This document shows, in pieces, positions 8,892 through 18,196 of a DNA stretch of 64,000 nucleotides. Numbering within the stretch: position 1 is the first letter of the stretch; each line of letters begins with the position of its first letter. Location: NCBI RefSeq assembly GCF_028464225.1, contig NZ_JAQPCN010000001.1, forward strand, positions 1,364,001-1,428,000, given 5' to 3'. Position numbers and translations under genes: made by a program. Under the pieces are notes generated by a model. The model was given only the letters and a program-made list of their open reading frames with translations, was not told the origin of the DNA and searched no databases. This DNA is from Zeaxanthinibacter sp. PT1. GTDB taxonomy: Bacteria > Bacteroidota > Bacteroidia > Flavobacteriales > Flavobacteriaceae.

Positions 8892-9686
8892 TTAGGTGAG
8901 CAGGCCGTACCCGAGGGCCAGGCTTCCTACGATAAGGCAATACACGGCAAAGTAAGTCAGCTTACTGTTGCGGACCAGCCTGATCATCCAGGTACAAGCG
9001 ATCATCCCGGAAATGAAGGCAGCCAGGAAACCTGCCGCCATGACCATGGATTGTCCTCCCTGGTAAGTGAGTTCCCCGCTGAAAAGATCTTTGGCTATTT
9101 TACCGAAGATCAGCGGGACTACCATAAGGAATGAAAATCTTGCAGCCCTGGTCTTGTCAATGCCCAATAAAACGGAGGTAGAGATGGTGGCTCCACTCCT
9201 GGAGACACCGGGAAGCATGGCGATTGCCTGCGATATCCCGATCACCAGGGAATTTCGGAAACTAACCGGTTTACCGGTGTCTTTCGCCCTGTCGGCCAGG
9301 TACAGAAGTAATGCGGTAACCCAGAGCATGAATCCTACCAGGACAATATTGCCCCCGAATAGAGCTTCTAACTGGGTTTCAAAAACCAGCCCGATAAATA
9401 CGGCGGGAATCATGGAGATGATAATTTTCAGGGAGAACTGCGTCTGCTCATTCCAACGGAACTGTAACAGGCCGTGGATGATCTCCCAGACATCTTTACG
9501 GAATACCACCAGGGTGCTTAGGGCTGTGGCAAAATGTACAACCACGGTAAACAGCAGGCTGTCTTCCGGGACTGAGTTATCTCCCAGTAAGGCTTTCCCG
9601 ATTTCGAGATGACCGCTTGAAGAAACGGGCAAAAATTCGGTGAGACCCTGGATAATCCCAAGGATGATAGCATCTATTAGTTCCAA
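8892..9686 (-). CDS. uppP: Undecaprenyl-diphosphatase
   Basis: Recycles the lipid carrier of cell-wall synthesis by removing a phosphate from undecaprenyl diphosphate; overexpression in other bacteria gives bacitracin resistance (bacA). The 264-residue polytopic protein has both catalytic signatures: GLTEFLPVSSSGHLEI near the N-terminus (E17, H26) and PGVSRSGATIST in the middle. About seven membrane helices. Thirteen bases separate it from truB, and seven from DUF3098 upstream. Confidence 0.96.
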   Translation of the reverse strand: MELIDAIILGIIQGLTEFLPVSSSGHLEIGKALLGDNSVPEDSLLFTVVVHFATALSTLVVFRKDVWEIIHGLLQFRWNEQTQFSLKIIISMIPAVFIGLVFETQLEALFGGNIVLVGFMLWVTALLLYLADRAKDTGKPVSFRNSLVIGISQAIAMLPGVSRSGATISTSVLLGIDKTRAARFSFLMVVPLIFGKIAKDLFSGELTYQGGQSMVMAAGFLAAFISGMIACTWMIRLVRNSKLTYFAVYCLIVGSLALGYGLLT

Positions 9687-9693
9687 TTACTAC

Positions 9694-9957
9694 TTATTTT
9701 TTGTGAGGATTAAGAAGAATGGCATAGATTTCTATACCCAGGCCTATGAGAACAAGTGTCGGGGCCAGGCGAATCCTGACAAAGCTGTAAATTTCCGGGT
9801 TAAAAACATTGGGGTCATCACTTCCGCCTCCACTCATGAGAATGTAGCCCAGTGCAATACATGCGATGCCGGCAAACATAAAGATGTAGTTTTTCTTTTG
9901 GAAGATAAATTCCCTTTTTGGGTTTTTTTCAGCCGTTTTCTTGTTTGTCTTACTCAT
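9694..9957 (-). CDS. DUF3098 small membrane protein
   Basis: An 87-residue protein with two predicted membrane helices (about 26-46 and 64-83) joined by a short loop with SGGGSDDPNVFN. It matches DUF3098, found almost only in Bacteroidota between ftsX and uppP. The function is unknown; the constant neighbours suggest a role in cell division or envelope assembly. Confidence 0.88.
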   Translation of the reverse strand: MSKTNKKTAEKNPKREFIFQKKNYIFMFAGIACIALGYILMSGGGSDDPNVFNPEIYSFVRIRLAPTLVLIGLGIEIYAILLNPHKK

Positions 9958-9966
9958 GCTGCAAAT

Positions 9967-10845
9967 TTAATAATATAAATCATCTGTCCTCAGGTTTAAG
10001 AAACGCTGAGTGGCAAAATATGTGCTCAAAAAAGAGATCAGTATCCCAAGGGTGAAGACCCCGATAAATAAGCTGCCAAGCAAAACCTCGTCCTTTAAAA
10101 GTCCTAACTCGGGGAAATTAAGGTCCAGGTAATACAGGCAGGCTCCCAGGGTAATCAAGGCTAATACAGCACCCAGCATTCCCAGGCGCAGGTTGGTCCA
10201 TATAAATGGTTTTCTAATAAACATCTTTGTAGCGCCTACCATCTGCATGGTTTTAATGATAAACCTCTTGGAGTAAATAGAGAGCCTGATAGAGCTGTTG
10301 ATCAGCAATACGGCAATACCTGTAAAGAGGGCACTGGCCACCAGGATCCAGAAGCTTATCCGCTGTACATTTTCGGTGAGCAGGGCGATCAAAGGCTGGT
10401 CATAACTCACCTCTTCCACAAAGTCTTTCTCCCCAAGATCTGCAGCTATTTCTTCAATTTGAACCGTGCTGACAAAATCTGCCTTCAGGGTGATATCTAC
10501 CGAATTTTTTAAAGGGTTTTCCCCCAGGAATTCCATAAAATCTTCACCGATTTCTTCACTATAAGCCGCCGCGGCTTCTTCTTTGGAAACATAAGTTGCC
10601 GTGCGGGTGTAGTCTGCCAGGGCGAGGCTTTTCTGCAATTGCTCCACCTCTACCTCCTTGGTATTGTCCTTTAAAAAGACAGAGATCGTGATCTGTTCCT
10701 TAAAATGATCTGCGAGTTTCTTGGTATTCAATACCAGGATACCCAATGCTCCCAGCAAAAAAAGGACAAGCCCGATGCTGAGTACTACAGAAAAGTAGGA
10801 GGATATTAATTTTCGTTTCTGGTAACGTTCAAAAGCTTTGCTCAT
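9967..10845 (-). CDS. ftsX: Cell division ABC transporter permease FtsX
   Basis: The membrane half of FtsEX, which couples cytoplasmic ATP hydrolysis to activation of periplasmic cell-wall hydrolases at the septum. The 292 residues show the family plan: an N-terminal helix (about 15-38), a large periplasmic domain with ISVFLKD and VSKEEAAAAYSEEIGEDF, then three C-terminal helices with the FtsX permease pattern KTMQMVGATKMFIRKPF. The ATPase gene ftsE is not in the window. Confidence 0.93.
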   Translation of the reverse strand: MSKAFERYQKRKLISSYFSVVLSIGLVLFLLGALGILVLNTKKLADHFKEQITISVFLKDNTKEVEVEQLQKSLALADYTRTATYVSKEEAAAAYSEEIGEDFMEFLGENPLKNSVDITLKADFVSTVQIEEIAADLGEKDFVEEVSYDQPLIALLTENVQRISFWILVASALFTGIAVLLINSSIRLSIYSKRFIIKTMQMVGATKMFIRKPFIWTNLRLGMLGAVLALITLGACLYYLDLNFPELGLLKDEVLLGSLFIGVFTLGILISFLSTYFATQRFLNLRTDDLYY

Positions 10846-10891
10846 GGGACATATGAATGCCGTAAAAATAGGAAAGTAAATTGAATAAACT

Positions 10892-10899
10892 TATTTTTG
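10892..10899 (+). promoter_or_regulatory. -7 promoter element (TATTTTTG) for leuS
   Basis: TATTTTTG matches TAnnTTTG and ends 27 bases before the ATG at 10926. It lies inside the longer open frame that begins at 10881 and so supports the later start for leuS. Confidence 0.5.
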
Positions 10900-10925
10900 C
10901 GCCTCACAGAACGGAAATAGAAGAC

Positions 10926-13874
10926 ATGAGTTATACGTTTAGGGAAATTGAAGATAAATGGCAAGAATACTGGGCTGAAAACCAGACTTTTAAGGCGGAC
11001 GAATCCCGTGATAAACCTAAATTTTATGTGCTCGATATGTTTCCCTATCCATCAGGGGCCGGGCTGCACGTGGGTCACCCGCTCGGATATATTGCCAGCG
11101 ACATCTACGCGCGCTATAAACGTCATAAAGGATTCAATGTTCTTCACCCTATGGGCTACGATTCCTTCGGTCTTCCTGCAGAACAATATGCCATACAGAC
11201 CGGGCAGCACCCGGCCCTGACCACTGAGGCCAATATTAAACGCTATCGCGAGCAGCTGGATAAGCTTGGATTCTCTTTTGATTGGAGCAGGGAGGTGCGC
11301 ACTTCTGATCACAAATATTATAAATGGACGCAGTGGGTCTTCATACAGCTCTTTAACTCCTGGTATGACCAGGAAGCTGATAAGGCGAGACCCATCGAGG
11401 AGCTGATCCGGCATTTTGAAAAATACGGGAATACAACTGTTAATGCGGCCTGTGATGAAGATACCCCTGCAATAGATGCTCAAAGCTGGAATGCCATGTC
11501 CCAAAAGGAACAGCAACAATTTTTACTGAAATACCGGCTTACTTACCTGGCCGATACGGAAGTGAACTGGTGTCCTGCCCTGGGAACCGTCCTGGCTAAT
11601 GACGAGGTTATCAATGGCCTTAGTGAACGAGGAGGGCATCCCGTTATGCGTAAGAAAATGACCCAATGGAGTATGCGTATCACCGCATATGCTCAAAGAC
11701 TCCTGGATGGTTTGCAAAAAATAGATTGGCCCCAACCCTTAAAGGATGCACAGACCAACTGGATCGGGAGGTCTGTAGGTGCCGCGGTGACCTTTTACAC
11801 GCAGCCCGAAACCGGGACGGGAGAATCCTATCCCATCGAGGTTTTTACAACCCGGCCCGATACTATCTTTGGTGTTAGCTTTATGACGCTTGCCCCGGAA
11901 CACGAACTGGTGGATAAGATCACAACCCCGGCACAACGCGAAGAAGTTAAAGCATATGTAGCCGCTGCTTCCAAGCGATCTGAAAGAGAGCGGATGGCAG
12001 ATGTGAAACGCATAACCGGTGTCTTTACCGGTGCCTACGCCATACATCCATTCTCTAAGGAGCCTGTTCCTATCTGGATTGGCGACTATGTCCTGGCGGG
12101 TTATGGTACTGGTGCCGTAATGTCCGTACCATGCGGTGACCAACGTGATTACGATTTTGCTAAGGAATTTAATATCCCTATCTTAAATATCTTCCGCGAT
12201 GTGGATATTTCTGAAGAAGCTCATGCTGATAAGGAGAATACCGTTATCGATAATTCTGATTTCCTCAACGGGCTCAGTTATAAGGAGGCGAGTAAGAAAG
12301 CAATTGCAGCACTGGAGGAAATGGGCCAGGGACAGGGCAAGGTGAATTACAGGCTTCGCGATGCCGTATTCAGCAGGCAGCGTTACTGGGGAGAACCCTT
12401 CCCGGTGTACTACAAAGATGGGTTGCCTTATATGTTGGGTGAGAAGCACCTGCCGTTACGCCTGCCCGAAGTTGAAAAATACCTGCCGACAGAAACAGGG
12501 GAACCACCCCTGGGTAATGCCACGGACTGGGCCTGGAATGAAGAAAAGGCAGAAGTGGTGAGCAATGAGGAGATAGATCATAAGTCTGTATTTCCGCTGG
12601 AGCTCAATACCATGCCCGGTTGGGCCGGAAGCTCACAGTACTTTAACCGCTATATGGATCCTCATAACGAGGAAGAGATCTTCTCCCAGGAGGCCATTAA
12701 TTACTGGAAAGATGTGGACCTCTATATCGGGGGGATGGAACATGCGACGGGGCACTTGCTGTATTCCCGTTTCTGGCAGAAATTCATGTATGACCTTGGA
12801 CTTGTTCCCCAGGATGAATTTGCGCGTAAGCTCATAAACCAGGGAATGATCCTTGGAACCAGTGCGTTTGTCTGCCGGTGGAATATGCCCGGGGCCAAAG
12901 TGCCTGTGATCGTCAGTGCCGGGGTGGTCGAAAATATTAAAAAAGACGACCTCAGTCTTAAAAAGATTTCTGGAAAAATACAGGATCTGCTGGGTCCGAT
13001 GATCGTAGATGCTGATGATGATGCGGCTGAAGAACCTCATTTTACACCACTACATGCAGATGTGTCCCTGGTGAATTCCTCGGATGAACTGGACATAGAA
13101 GGATTCAAAGCATGGAGGCCGGAATTTAACGAGGCGATCTTTGTCAAGGAAGACGACGGTGTGTTTAAAGTTACGCGGGAGGTTGAAAAAATGTCCAAGT
13201 CTAAATACAACGTGGTGAATCCCGATGCCATTTGCGAAGAGTACGGGGCGGATTCTCTAAGGATGTACGAAATGTTCCTCGGTCCATTGGAACAGGCAAA
13301 ACCGTGGAATACTGCCGGGATTTCCGGGGTACATGGATTCCTTAAGAAACTATGGAGGCTCTACCACAGTGGCCCGGAAGACAGTTTTAATATCAGTGAT
13401 GAACCGGCTTCTGCAGAAGCATTAAAAAGCCTGCATAAGACGATTAAGAAAGTGGAGGAGGATATAGAGAATTTTTCTTTTAATACCACTGTCTCTACAT
13501 TTATGATCTGTGTTAATGAACTCAGCTCACAGAAGTGCAATGCACGCGAGATCCTTGAACCGCTGGCTGTTCTGATCTCCCCTTATGCGCCGCACATTGC
13601 AGAGGAGCTTTGGGAGAAATTAGGACATGCTGAGTCTATCGCTACGACGGCTTTCCCTGTTTTTGAGGAAAAATACCTTGTAGAGCAGAACAAGGAATAC
13701 CCTATCTCTTTTAACGGGAAGATGAGGTTTACCATGCAATTGCCACTGGATATGGACCGGAAAGAAATTGAAGCGGCGGTCATGGCAAATGAGAAAACTA
13801 AAGCCCAGTTAGATGGTAAAACTCCAAAGAAAGTAATCGTGGTACCGGGTAAGATTGTCAATATCGTAGCCTGA
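10926..13874 (+). CDS. leuS: Leucyl-tRNA synthetase
   Basis: Class I synthetase charging tRNA-Leu, with a CP1 editing domain. The 982-residue protein begins MSYTFREIEDKWQEYW, the standard N-terminus; an in-frame TTG at 10881 is rejected because a promoter element lies between. The nucleotide-binding HVGH is at residues 48-51 and KMSKS begins near residue 755. In E. coli LeuRS KMSKS lies near residue 620, so about 135 extra residues precede it. They sit mainly in an insertion after the first catalytic half (about residues 140-190) and one just before KMSKS (about 650-735). Such insertions are usual in Bacteroidota. A strong terminator follows. Confidence 0.97.
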   Translation: MSYTFREIEDKWQEYWAENQTFKADESRDKPKFYVLDMFPYPSGAGLHVGHPLGYIASDIYARYKRHKGFNVLHPMGYDSFGLPAEQYAIQTGQHPALTTEANIKRYREQLDKLGFSFDWSREVRTSDHKYYKWTQWVFIQLFNSWYDQEADKARPIEELIRHFEKYGNTTVNAACDEDTPAIDAQSWNAMSQKEQQQFLLKYRLTYLADTEVNWCPALGTVLANDEVINGLSERGGHPVMRKKMTQWSMRITAYAQRLLDGLQKIDWPQPLKDAQTNWIGRSVGAAVTFYTQPETGTGESYPIEVFTTRPDTIFGVSFMTLAPEHELVDKITTPAQREEVKAYVAAASKRSERERMADVKRITGVFTGAYAIHPFSKEPVPIWIGDYVLAGYGTGAVMSVPCGDQRDYDFAKEFNIPILNIFRDVDISEEAHADKENTVIDNSDFLNGLSYKEASKKAIAALEEMGQGQGKVNYRLRDAVFSRQRYWGEPFPVYYKDGLPYMLGEKHLPLRLPEVEKYLPTETGEPPLGNATDWAWNEEKAEVVSNEEIDHKSVFPLELNTMPGWAGSSQYFNRYMDPHNEEEIFSQEAINYWKDVDLYIGGMEHATGHLLYSRFWQKFMYDLGLVPQDEFARKLINQGMILGTSAFVCRWNMPGAKVPVIVSAGVVENIKKDDLSLKKISGKIQDLLGPMIVDADDDAAEEPHFTPLHADVSLVNSSDELDIEGFKAWRPEFNEAIFVKEDDGVFKVTREVEKMSKSKYNVVNPDAICEEYGADSLRMYEMFLGPLEQAKPWNTAGISGVHGFLKKLWRLYHSGPEDSFNISDEPASAEALKSLHKTIKKVEEDIENFSFNTTVSTFMICVNELSSQKCNAREILEPLAVLISPYAPHIAEELWEKLGHAESIATTAFPVFEEKYLVEQNKEYPISFNGKMRFTMQLPLDMDRKEIEAAVMANEKTKAQLDGKTPKKVIVVPGKIVNIVA

Positions 13875-13901
13875 TCCAACAGGAAAATAGGATAACCTCA
13901 G

Positions 13902-13928
13902 AACCCCGGACTTGTTCCGGGGTTTTTT
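13902..13928 (+). terminator. Intrinsic terminator after leuS
   Basis: A perfect 9-bp stem (AACCCCGGA pairing with TCCGGGGTT) around a five-base loop CTTGT, ending in six T. It lies 27 bases past the leuS stop codon. Confidence 0.92.
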
Positions 13929-13958
13929 ATGCGCCAGGTTTAAATAGAATTTTAATAT

Positions 13959-14072
13959 ACCCCTGTAAAAACATGGTTAAACTGAAATAACTGCATAATT
14001 TTATCATACATACCCCTTGAAAATACGTTTAAATATTAAAATAAATAGATAAATTGTCACCTAACCCCTGTA
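13959..14072 (+). promoter_or_regulatory. Three ACCCCT-type repeats upstream of ald, about 52 bp apart
   Basis: ACCCCTGTA at 13959 and again at 14064, with ACCCCTTGA at 14012 between them. The copies are 53 and 52 bases apart, close to five helical turns, so all three face the same side of the helix. The surrounding region is AT-rich. This could be a set of operator sites for a wrapping regulator such as the Lrp-family protein encoded 2 kb away; that link is inferred. Confidence 0.45.
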
Positions 14073-14138
14073 TTTTGTCGATTTTATTTTTCTCTTATAG
14101 CAGATTGTTGGATTTTAGTTGTATCAAAACTGAACGAT

Positions 14139-15230
14139 ATGAAAATAGGGGTGCCAAAAGAAATTAAGAATAACGAGAGCCGTGTCGGGATGACCCCGGC
14201 AGGCGTCTTGGAATTGGTCAGGGAAGGCCATGAAGTGAGTATTCAGTCCGGTGCAGGTGATGGCAGCGGATTTTTTGATGATGACTACAGGAAAGCGGGA
14301 GCCCGGATCGTAGAGACTTTAGACGAGGTTTATGGCCTCAATGATATGATCGTCAAGGTAAAAGAGCCATTGCCCCAGGAATATCCACTGATCAGGAAAG
14401 AACAGCTGGTTTTCACTTATTTTCATTTTGCATCCGATCAAAGCTTAACCCGGGCCATGATAGATAGTGGAGCTGTCTGTATCGCCTATGAAACCGTCGA
14501 AGACGGGGAAGGGAACCTGCCTTTACTGACGCCCATGTCCGAAGTTGCGGGACGGATGGCTATTCAGCAGGGTGCGCGATACCTGGAAAAACCAGTTAAA
14601 GGACGTGGTGTACTTCTCGGTGGTGTGCCCGGGGTCGCTCCTGGTAAGGTCCTTGTACTGGGAGCAGGTACCGTTGGAATACAAGCGGCAAAAATGGCAG
14701 CAGGTCTGGGAGCGCATGTCACCATACTGGATGTGAATATGAAGCGGCTGCGTTACGTGAATGATGTAATGCCCAGCCACGTGGTGACCGAGTTCTCCAA
14801 TGAATATAACATCAGGAAACTTATCAAGACCCACGACCTCATCATCGGGGGAGTTTTATTAAAAGGAGCCAAAGCTCCTAACCTGATCACACGCGACATG
14901 CTGAAGGAAATGAGGCCGGGAACCGTAATGGTGGACGTGGCTGTAGACCAGGGGGGCTGCATGGAGACCACCCACCCGACAACTCATGAAGACCCGGTTT
15001 ATATCATTGATGATGTGGTCCACTACGCCGTTGCAAATATGCCCGGGGCAGTGCCTCATACTTCAACCGTTGCCCTGACCAATGTAACCCTCCCCTATAT
15101 CATCCGGATTGCATCTAAAGGCTGGGAGCAGGCCTGCCTGGAAGATGATGGCCTGCGAAAGGGATTGAATATCGTCAGTGGGAAGGTATTGTATAAAGAA
15201 ATTACTGAGGCCTTTGCCGCCGCTGTCTGA
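14139..15230 (+). CDS. ald: Alanine dehydrogenase
   Basis: Interconverts L-alanine with pyruvate and ammonia using NAD. At 363 residues it is within the usual length. The catalytic and substrate residues fall at the same numbers as in the Bacillus/Mycobacterium enzymes: R15, K75, H96 (in FTYFHFASD) and D270. The NAD-binding GAGTVG is at 175-180. The opening KIGVPKEIKNNESRV is canonical. A 210-base AT-rich leader with regularly spaced repeats precedes it, suggesting regulation, and a hairpin terminator follows. Confidence 0.96.
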   Translation: MKIGVPKEIKNNESRVGMTPAGVLELVREGHEVSIQSGAGDGSGFFDDDYRKAGARIVETLDEVYGLNDMIVKVKEPLPQEYPLIRKEQLVFTYFHFASDQSLTRAMIDSGAVCIAYETVEDGEGNLPLLTPMSEVAGRMAIQQGARYLEKPVKGRGVLLGGVPGVAPGKVLVLGAGTVGIQAAKMAAGLGAHVTILDVNMKRLRYVNDVMPSHVVTEFSNEYNIRKLIKTHDLIIGGVLLKGAKAPNLITRDMLKEMRPGTVMVDVAVDQGGCMETTHPTTHEDPVYIIDDVVHYAVANMPGAVPHTSTVALTNVTLPYIIRIASKGWEQACLEDDGLRKGLNIVSGKVLYKEITEAFAAAV

Positions 15231-15248
15231 TGATATCTACGTACATTT

Positions 15249-15278
15249 TGTCAGTTTGTTTCCACTGACATTTTATTT
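15249..15278 (+). terminator. Probable intrinsic terminator after ald
   Basis: A 7-bp stem (TGTCAGT pairing with ACTGACA) around an eight-base loop, followed by TTTTATTT. It begins 19 bases after the ald stop codon. The stem is AT-richer than the other terminators here. Confidence 0.55.
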
Positions 15279-15375
15279 GGCGAGATTTTTGCTAATGGAT
15301 TTATAGAAGGCCAGGAGATCATGGTATTGAAATCCGGATTCTTCGTACCTTTAAACAGATAAATTCTATAGCAAT

Positions 15376-16071
15376 ATGATGATGTATTATATACTGATCG
15401 GAGCCATCGCCTTAGTGAGCTGGCTGGTCAGCAACAAGTTAAAAAGTAAATTCAAGCATTATTCTAAAGTGCATTTGCGCAACGGGATGAGTGGTGCAGA
15501 GATCGCGGAGAAAATGTTGTCCGATCACGGGATTCGCGATGTTAAAGTAATCTCTACCCCGGGAAGACTTACAGATCACTATAACCCTAAGAACAAGACC
15601 GTAAACCTGAGTGAAAGCGTATACAACCAGCGCAATGCGGCTGCGGCGGCTGTAGCTGCCCACGAATGTGGTCACGCCGTACAGCACGCACAGGCCTACG
15701 AGTGGCTTACCATGCGCTCCAAATTGGTACCCGTGGTGAGTGTAACTTCCGGGCTTTCTATGTGGGTCGTTTTCGGGGGTCTTATGCTCGGAGCTGCTGC
15801 AGGGGTAGGTTTTGGATTCTATATTGCCGTTGCAGGTTTAATTATGATGGGTCTGGCTACACTTTTCAGCTTCATCACCCTACCGGTAGAATACGATGCC
15901 AGTAACAGGGCATTGGCCTGGTTACAAAATAAGAATATAGTTACCCAGGAGGAATATAAGGGATCTGAGGATGCGCTTAAATGGGCGGCCAGAACCTACC
16001 TCGTCGCGGCCATCGGTGCCCTGGCTTCTTTAGTGTACTGGGGACTGCAGGTGTTTGGAGGCAGGGATTAA
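15376..16071 (+). CDS. Zinc metallopeptidase, YugP type
   Basis: A 231-residue membrane-bound zinc peptidase of the YugP family. The metal site HECGH is at residues 96-100, followed by a membrane-spanning stretch (about 115-170) and the family motif LPVEYDASNRA (169-179), whose Glu is the likely third ligand. The N-terminal helix (5-20) completes the membrane topology. Substrates of the family are not known. Three Met codons in a row start the frame, so the exact start could shift by one or two codons. Confidence 0.9.
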   Translation: MMMYYILIGAIALVSWLVSNKLKSKFKHYSKVHLRNGMSGAEIAEKMLSDHGIRDVKVISTPGRLTDHYNPKNKTVNLSESVYNQRNAAAAAVAAHECGHAVQHAQAYEWLTMRSKLVPVVSVTSGLSMWVVFGGLMLGAAAGVGFGFYIAVAGLIMMGLATLFSFITLPVEYDASNRALAWLQNKNIVTQEEYKGSEDALKWAARTYLVAAIGALASLVYWGLQVFGGRD

Positions 16072-16104
16072 TTTTCGCCCCTAACTAAAAGTAATTTAAT
16101 GAAA

Positions 16105-16134
16105 GACCGGCGATCAGATACTGATTTGCCGGTC
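16105..16134. terminator. Stem-loop across the Lrp stop codon
   Basis: GACCGGC pairs with GCCGGTC, and inner bases ATCAG pair with CTGAT, giving a long interrupted stem between the convergent YugP and Lrp genes. It has no T-tract on either strand, so it may be an end-of-transcript structure rather than a classic terminator. Confidence 0.4.
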
Positions 16135-16584
16135 TATTTGTTGGTTCAGGGAAATAAAGGTTTCGGTTCTTGAAACACCTTCTATCTGCTGAATATCCTT
16201 GTTTAAAACATGCATCAGGTGTTCATTATCCTTACAAAGTACTTTGATAAGGATAGACCAATCGCCGGTGGTGTAATGACACTCAAGAACCTCGGGAATC
16301 TTCTCTAATGCTTTAACAGCCATAGGGTTGCTCATGGCCTTGTCCAGGAAAATACCGATATAGGCCATGGTCGTATACCCTAACACTTTAGGATTGATCA
16401 CGAATTTAGATCCGGCGATAAGACCGGATTTCTCCAGTTTCCTAAGTCTTTGATGGATGGCCGCCCCAGAAATCCCGATTTGCCTGGCGATTTCCAGTAT
16501 GGGTTTCCTCGCATCTTCCATGAGGTACCTTAAGATCTTCTTGTCAATACCATCAATTTTCACCGAATTATCATCGTTTTTCAT
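16114..16584 (-). CDS. Lrp/AsnC family transcriptional regulator
   Basis: A 156-residue amino-acid-responsive regulator. The winged helix-turn-helix spans about residues 9-60 (IDKKILRYLMEDARKPILEIARQ and GISGAAIHQRLRKLEKSGLI), and the C-terminal RAM/AsnC ligand domain starts with LGYTTMAYIGIFLDK and contains YTTGDWSILIKVLCKD. It sits 48 bases downstream of the saccharopine dehydrogenase-type gene on the same strand and near ald, so alanine or lysine metabolism is a likely target. Confidence 0.93.
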   Translation of the reverse strand: MKNDDNSVKIDGIDKKILRYLMEDARKPILEIARQIGISGAAIHQRLRKLEKSGLIAGSKFVINPKVLGYTTMAYIGIFLDKAMSNPMAVKALEKIPEVLECHYTTGDWSILIKVLCKDNEHLMHVLNKDIQQIEGVSRTETFISLNQQIDRQISI

Positions 16585-16632
16585 GCGAAACTTCCTGTTT
16601 GTCGGTAAATATACTATAAATACTTACACTCC

Positions 16633-18006
16633 TTAACCTGCAACAGAGTCGGGATTGTATCCTAAGTATGGTATTTTATATTCTTTAAAGACCACTCCGT
16701 GTTGTTGTAATTCTGAGAGAATCGGTCCGTAAACTTCCTTTTTAATGGGGATCTGTACGCCGGGAGTTACGATGACCTTATCCAGAATCAGAAGGGTGGC
16801 AATAGCTACGGGCAGTCCCACGGTCTTAGCCATGGCAGTATGTCTCCGGTTCTCACCAGTGACGACCATGTTCGAATCTATTTGTTCTTTTTTGCCGTTG
16901 AGTTCGTAACCAAACTTGTGGTACATAACAATCATGTCTTTGTCATCATCACCAAGGGTCCAGCTATCCTCGAGGATTACTTGAAGCATTTGAGCAGGGC
17001 TGGCGTTCTTGAGACCAATCTTTTTATTCTTATCAAAAAGGTTGAGTTCCACGAGCTTGTTCCACATTATATCATCCTGGTCTATCTTGAGGTAATGACG
17101 CAGTTTAAGCTCAACACTATCTGTAGGGGAGTAAGGAAGAAAAAGGTTGGTGAATTCCCTGTAGGTCATGTCTTCAGAATTTTCCACCTTATAAGTATCA
17201 TCTGTCATCCCCAGCTGAACAAACATGTTCCAGGCCTTAGAGAAACCTACCCTGCGCATGGTACCCCTGTACAAGGTGAGAACATCTTGCAGGCCATAGG
17301 CCTCCCGGTATTTTAAGGAATCACGGTTGGCATAGGCCTCGAATTTACCGTAACCTTCGATTTCCATGAATTCGGTACGTCTGAATAATTTGTGATAAGG
17401 AATGTATTTGTAAGTGCCTTCCTGGTAGAATTTAGCGGCTCCTCCCTGCCCGGCCAGTACAACATTCCTGGGGTTCCAGGTAAACTTGTAATTCCATAGG
17501 TTGGTGTCGCTTTCCGGTGCTACCAATCCCCCGGTAAATGATTCGAACAGCAACATTCTACCGCCCTTTGCGCGAATACCGTCTATCACTTGCATTGCAC
17601 TCATATGGTCTATGCCGGGATCCAGCCCTATTTCATTCATAAAAACAAGACCTTTAGCCTTTACCTGCTCATCCAGTTCCTGCAAGGCATCACTTACGTA
17701 AGATGCGGTAACCAGGTGTTTGTCATAGGTCAGGCAGTCCTTAGCGATGTTGATATGCAGATGGGCCGGTAACATGGAAACTACGATATCGGCATCTTTA
17801 ACAGCCTTCTGGCGCTCTTCTTCTTTAAATATGTCTAAGGTGATTACGGTGCAGCTGGAGTTTGATCGGAATTCCTGTGGTATTTGATCCGGGTTAAGAT
17901 CACCTATAGTGATGTGAAGTTCTTTTTCTTCAGCTTTGTCAATAAAATAGTCAAGTAGGTGGGAGGTACTCTTTCCGGCTCCGACAACGAGAATATTACG
18001 AGGCAT
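16633..18006 (-). CDS. Saccharopine dehydrogenase-family oxidoreductase
   Basis: A 457-residue enzyme with an N-terminal Rossmann fold (ILVVGAGKSTSHLLDYF) followed by the saccharopine dehydrogenase C-terminal domain (GLDPGIDHMSAMQVIDGIRAKGG, then ESFTGGLVAPESD and NPLWNYKFTW-like sequence NLWNYKFTWNPRNVV). Homologs act on saccharopine or lysine in lysine degradation. Cotranscription with an Lrp-type regulator fits an amino-acid catabolic role. The exact reaction cannot be assigned from sequence alone. Confidence 0.87.
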   Translation of the reverse strand: MPRNILVVGAGKSTSHLLDYFIDKAEEKELHITIGDLNPDQIPQEFRSNSSCTVITLDIFKEEERQKAVKDADIVVSMLPAHLHINIAKDCLTYDKHLVTASYVSDALQELDEQVKAKGLVFMNEIGLDPGIDHMSAMQVIDGIRAKGGRMLLFESFTGGLVAPESDTNLWNYKFTWNPRNVVLAGQGGAAKFYQEGTYKYIPYHKLFRRTEFMEIEGYGKFEAYANRDSLKYREAYGLQDVLTLYRGTMRRVGFSKAWNMFVQLGMTDDTYKVENSEDMTYREFTNLFLPYSPTDSVELKLRHYLKIDQDDIMWNKLVELNLFDKNKKIGLKNASPAQMLQVILEDSWTLGDDDKDMIVMYHKFGYELNGKKEQIDSNMVVTGENRRHTAMAKTVGLPVAIATLLILDKVIVTPGVQIPIKKEVYGPILSELQQHGVVFKEYKIPYLGYNPDSVAG

Positions 18007-18165
18007 ATAAATGGTTTTTTTATTTTAAGCGGTTGTGATTTTCAGTTTTCCGCATTGATTATCTGGAGTGGCTGACAGAACTGCTGCAAGGGCATTGGTA
18101 GTGTAAACCACGCGATTCAATTCTTTTTTCGTTTAAAACGAACCCTGACGAAGGTATCAAATTGT

Positions 18166-18173
18166 TACATTTG
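18166..18173 (+). promoter_or_regulatory. -7 promoter element (TACATTTG) for the DUF423 gene
   Basis: TACATTTG ends 24 bases before the ATG at 18197, in the divergent region between the saccharopine dehydrogenase-type gene and DUF423. Confidence 0.5.
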
Positions 18174-18196
18174 CCTAAAATTGGCTTGTTAAAGTT

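Noticed and set aside
10881-10925. TTG start for leuS at 10881
   Set aside because: A -7 promoter element lies inside this stretch and the standard LeuRS N-terminus begins at 10926.
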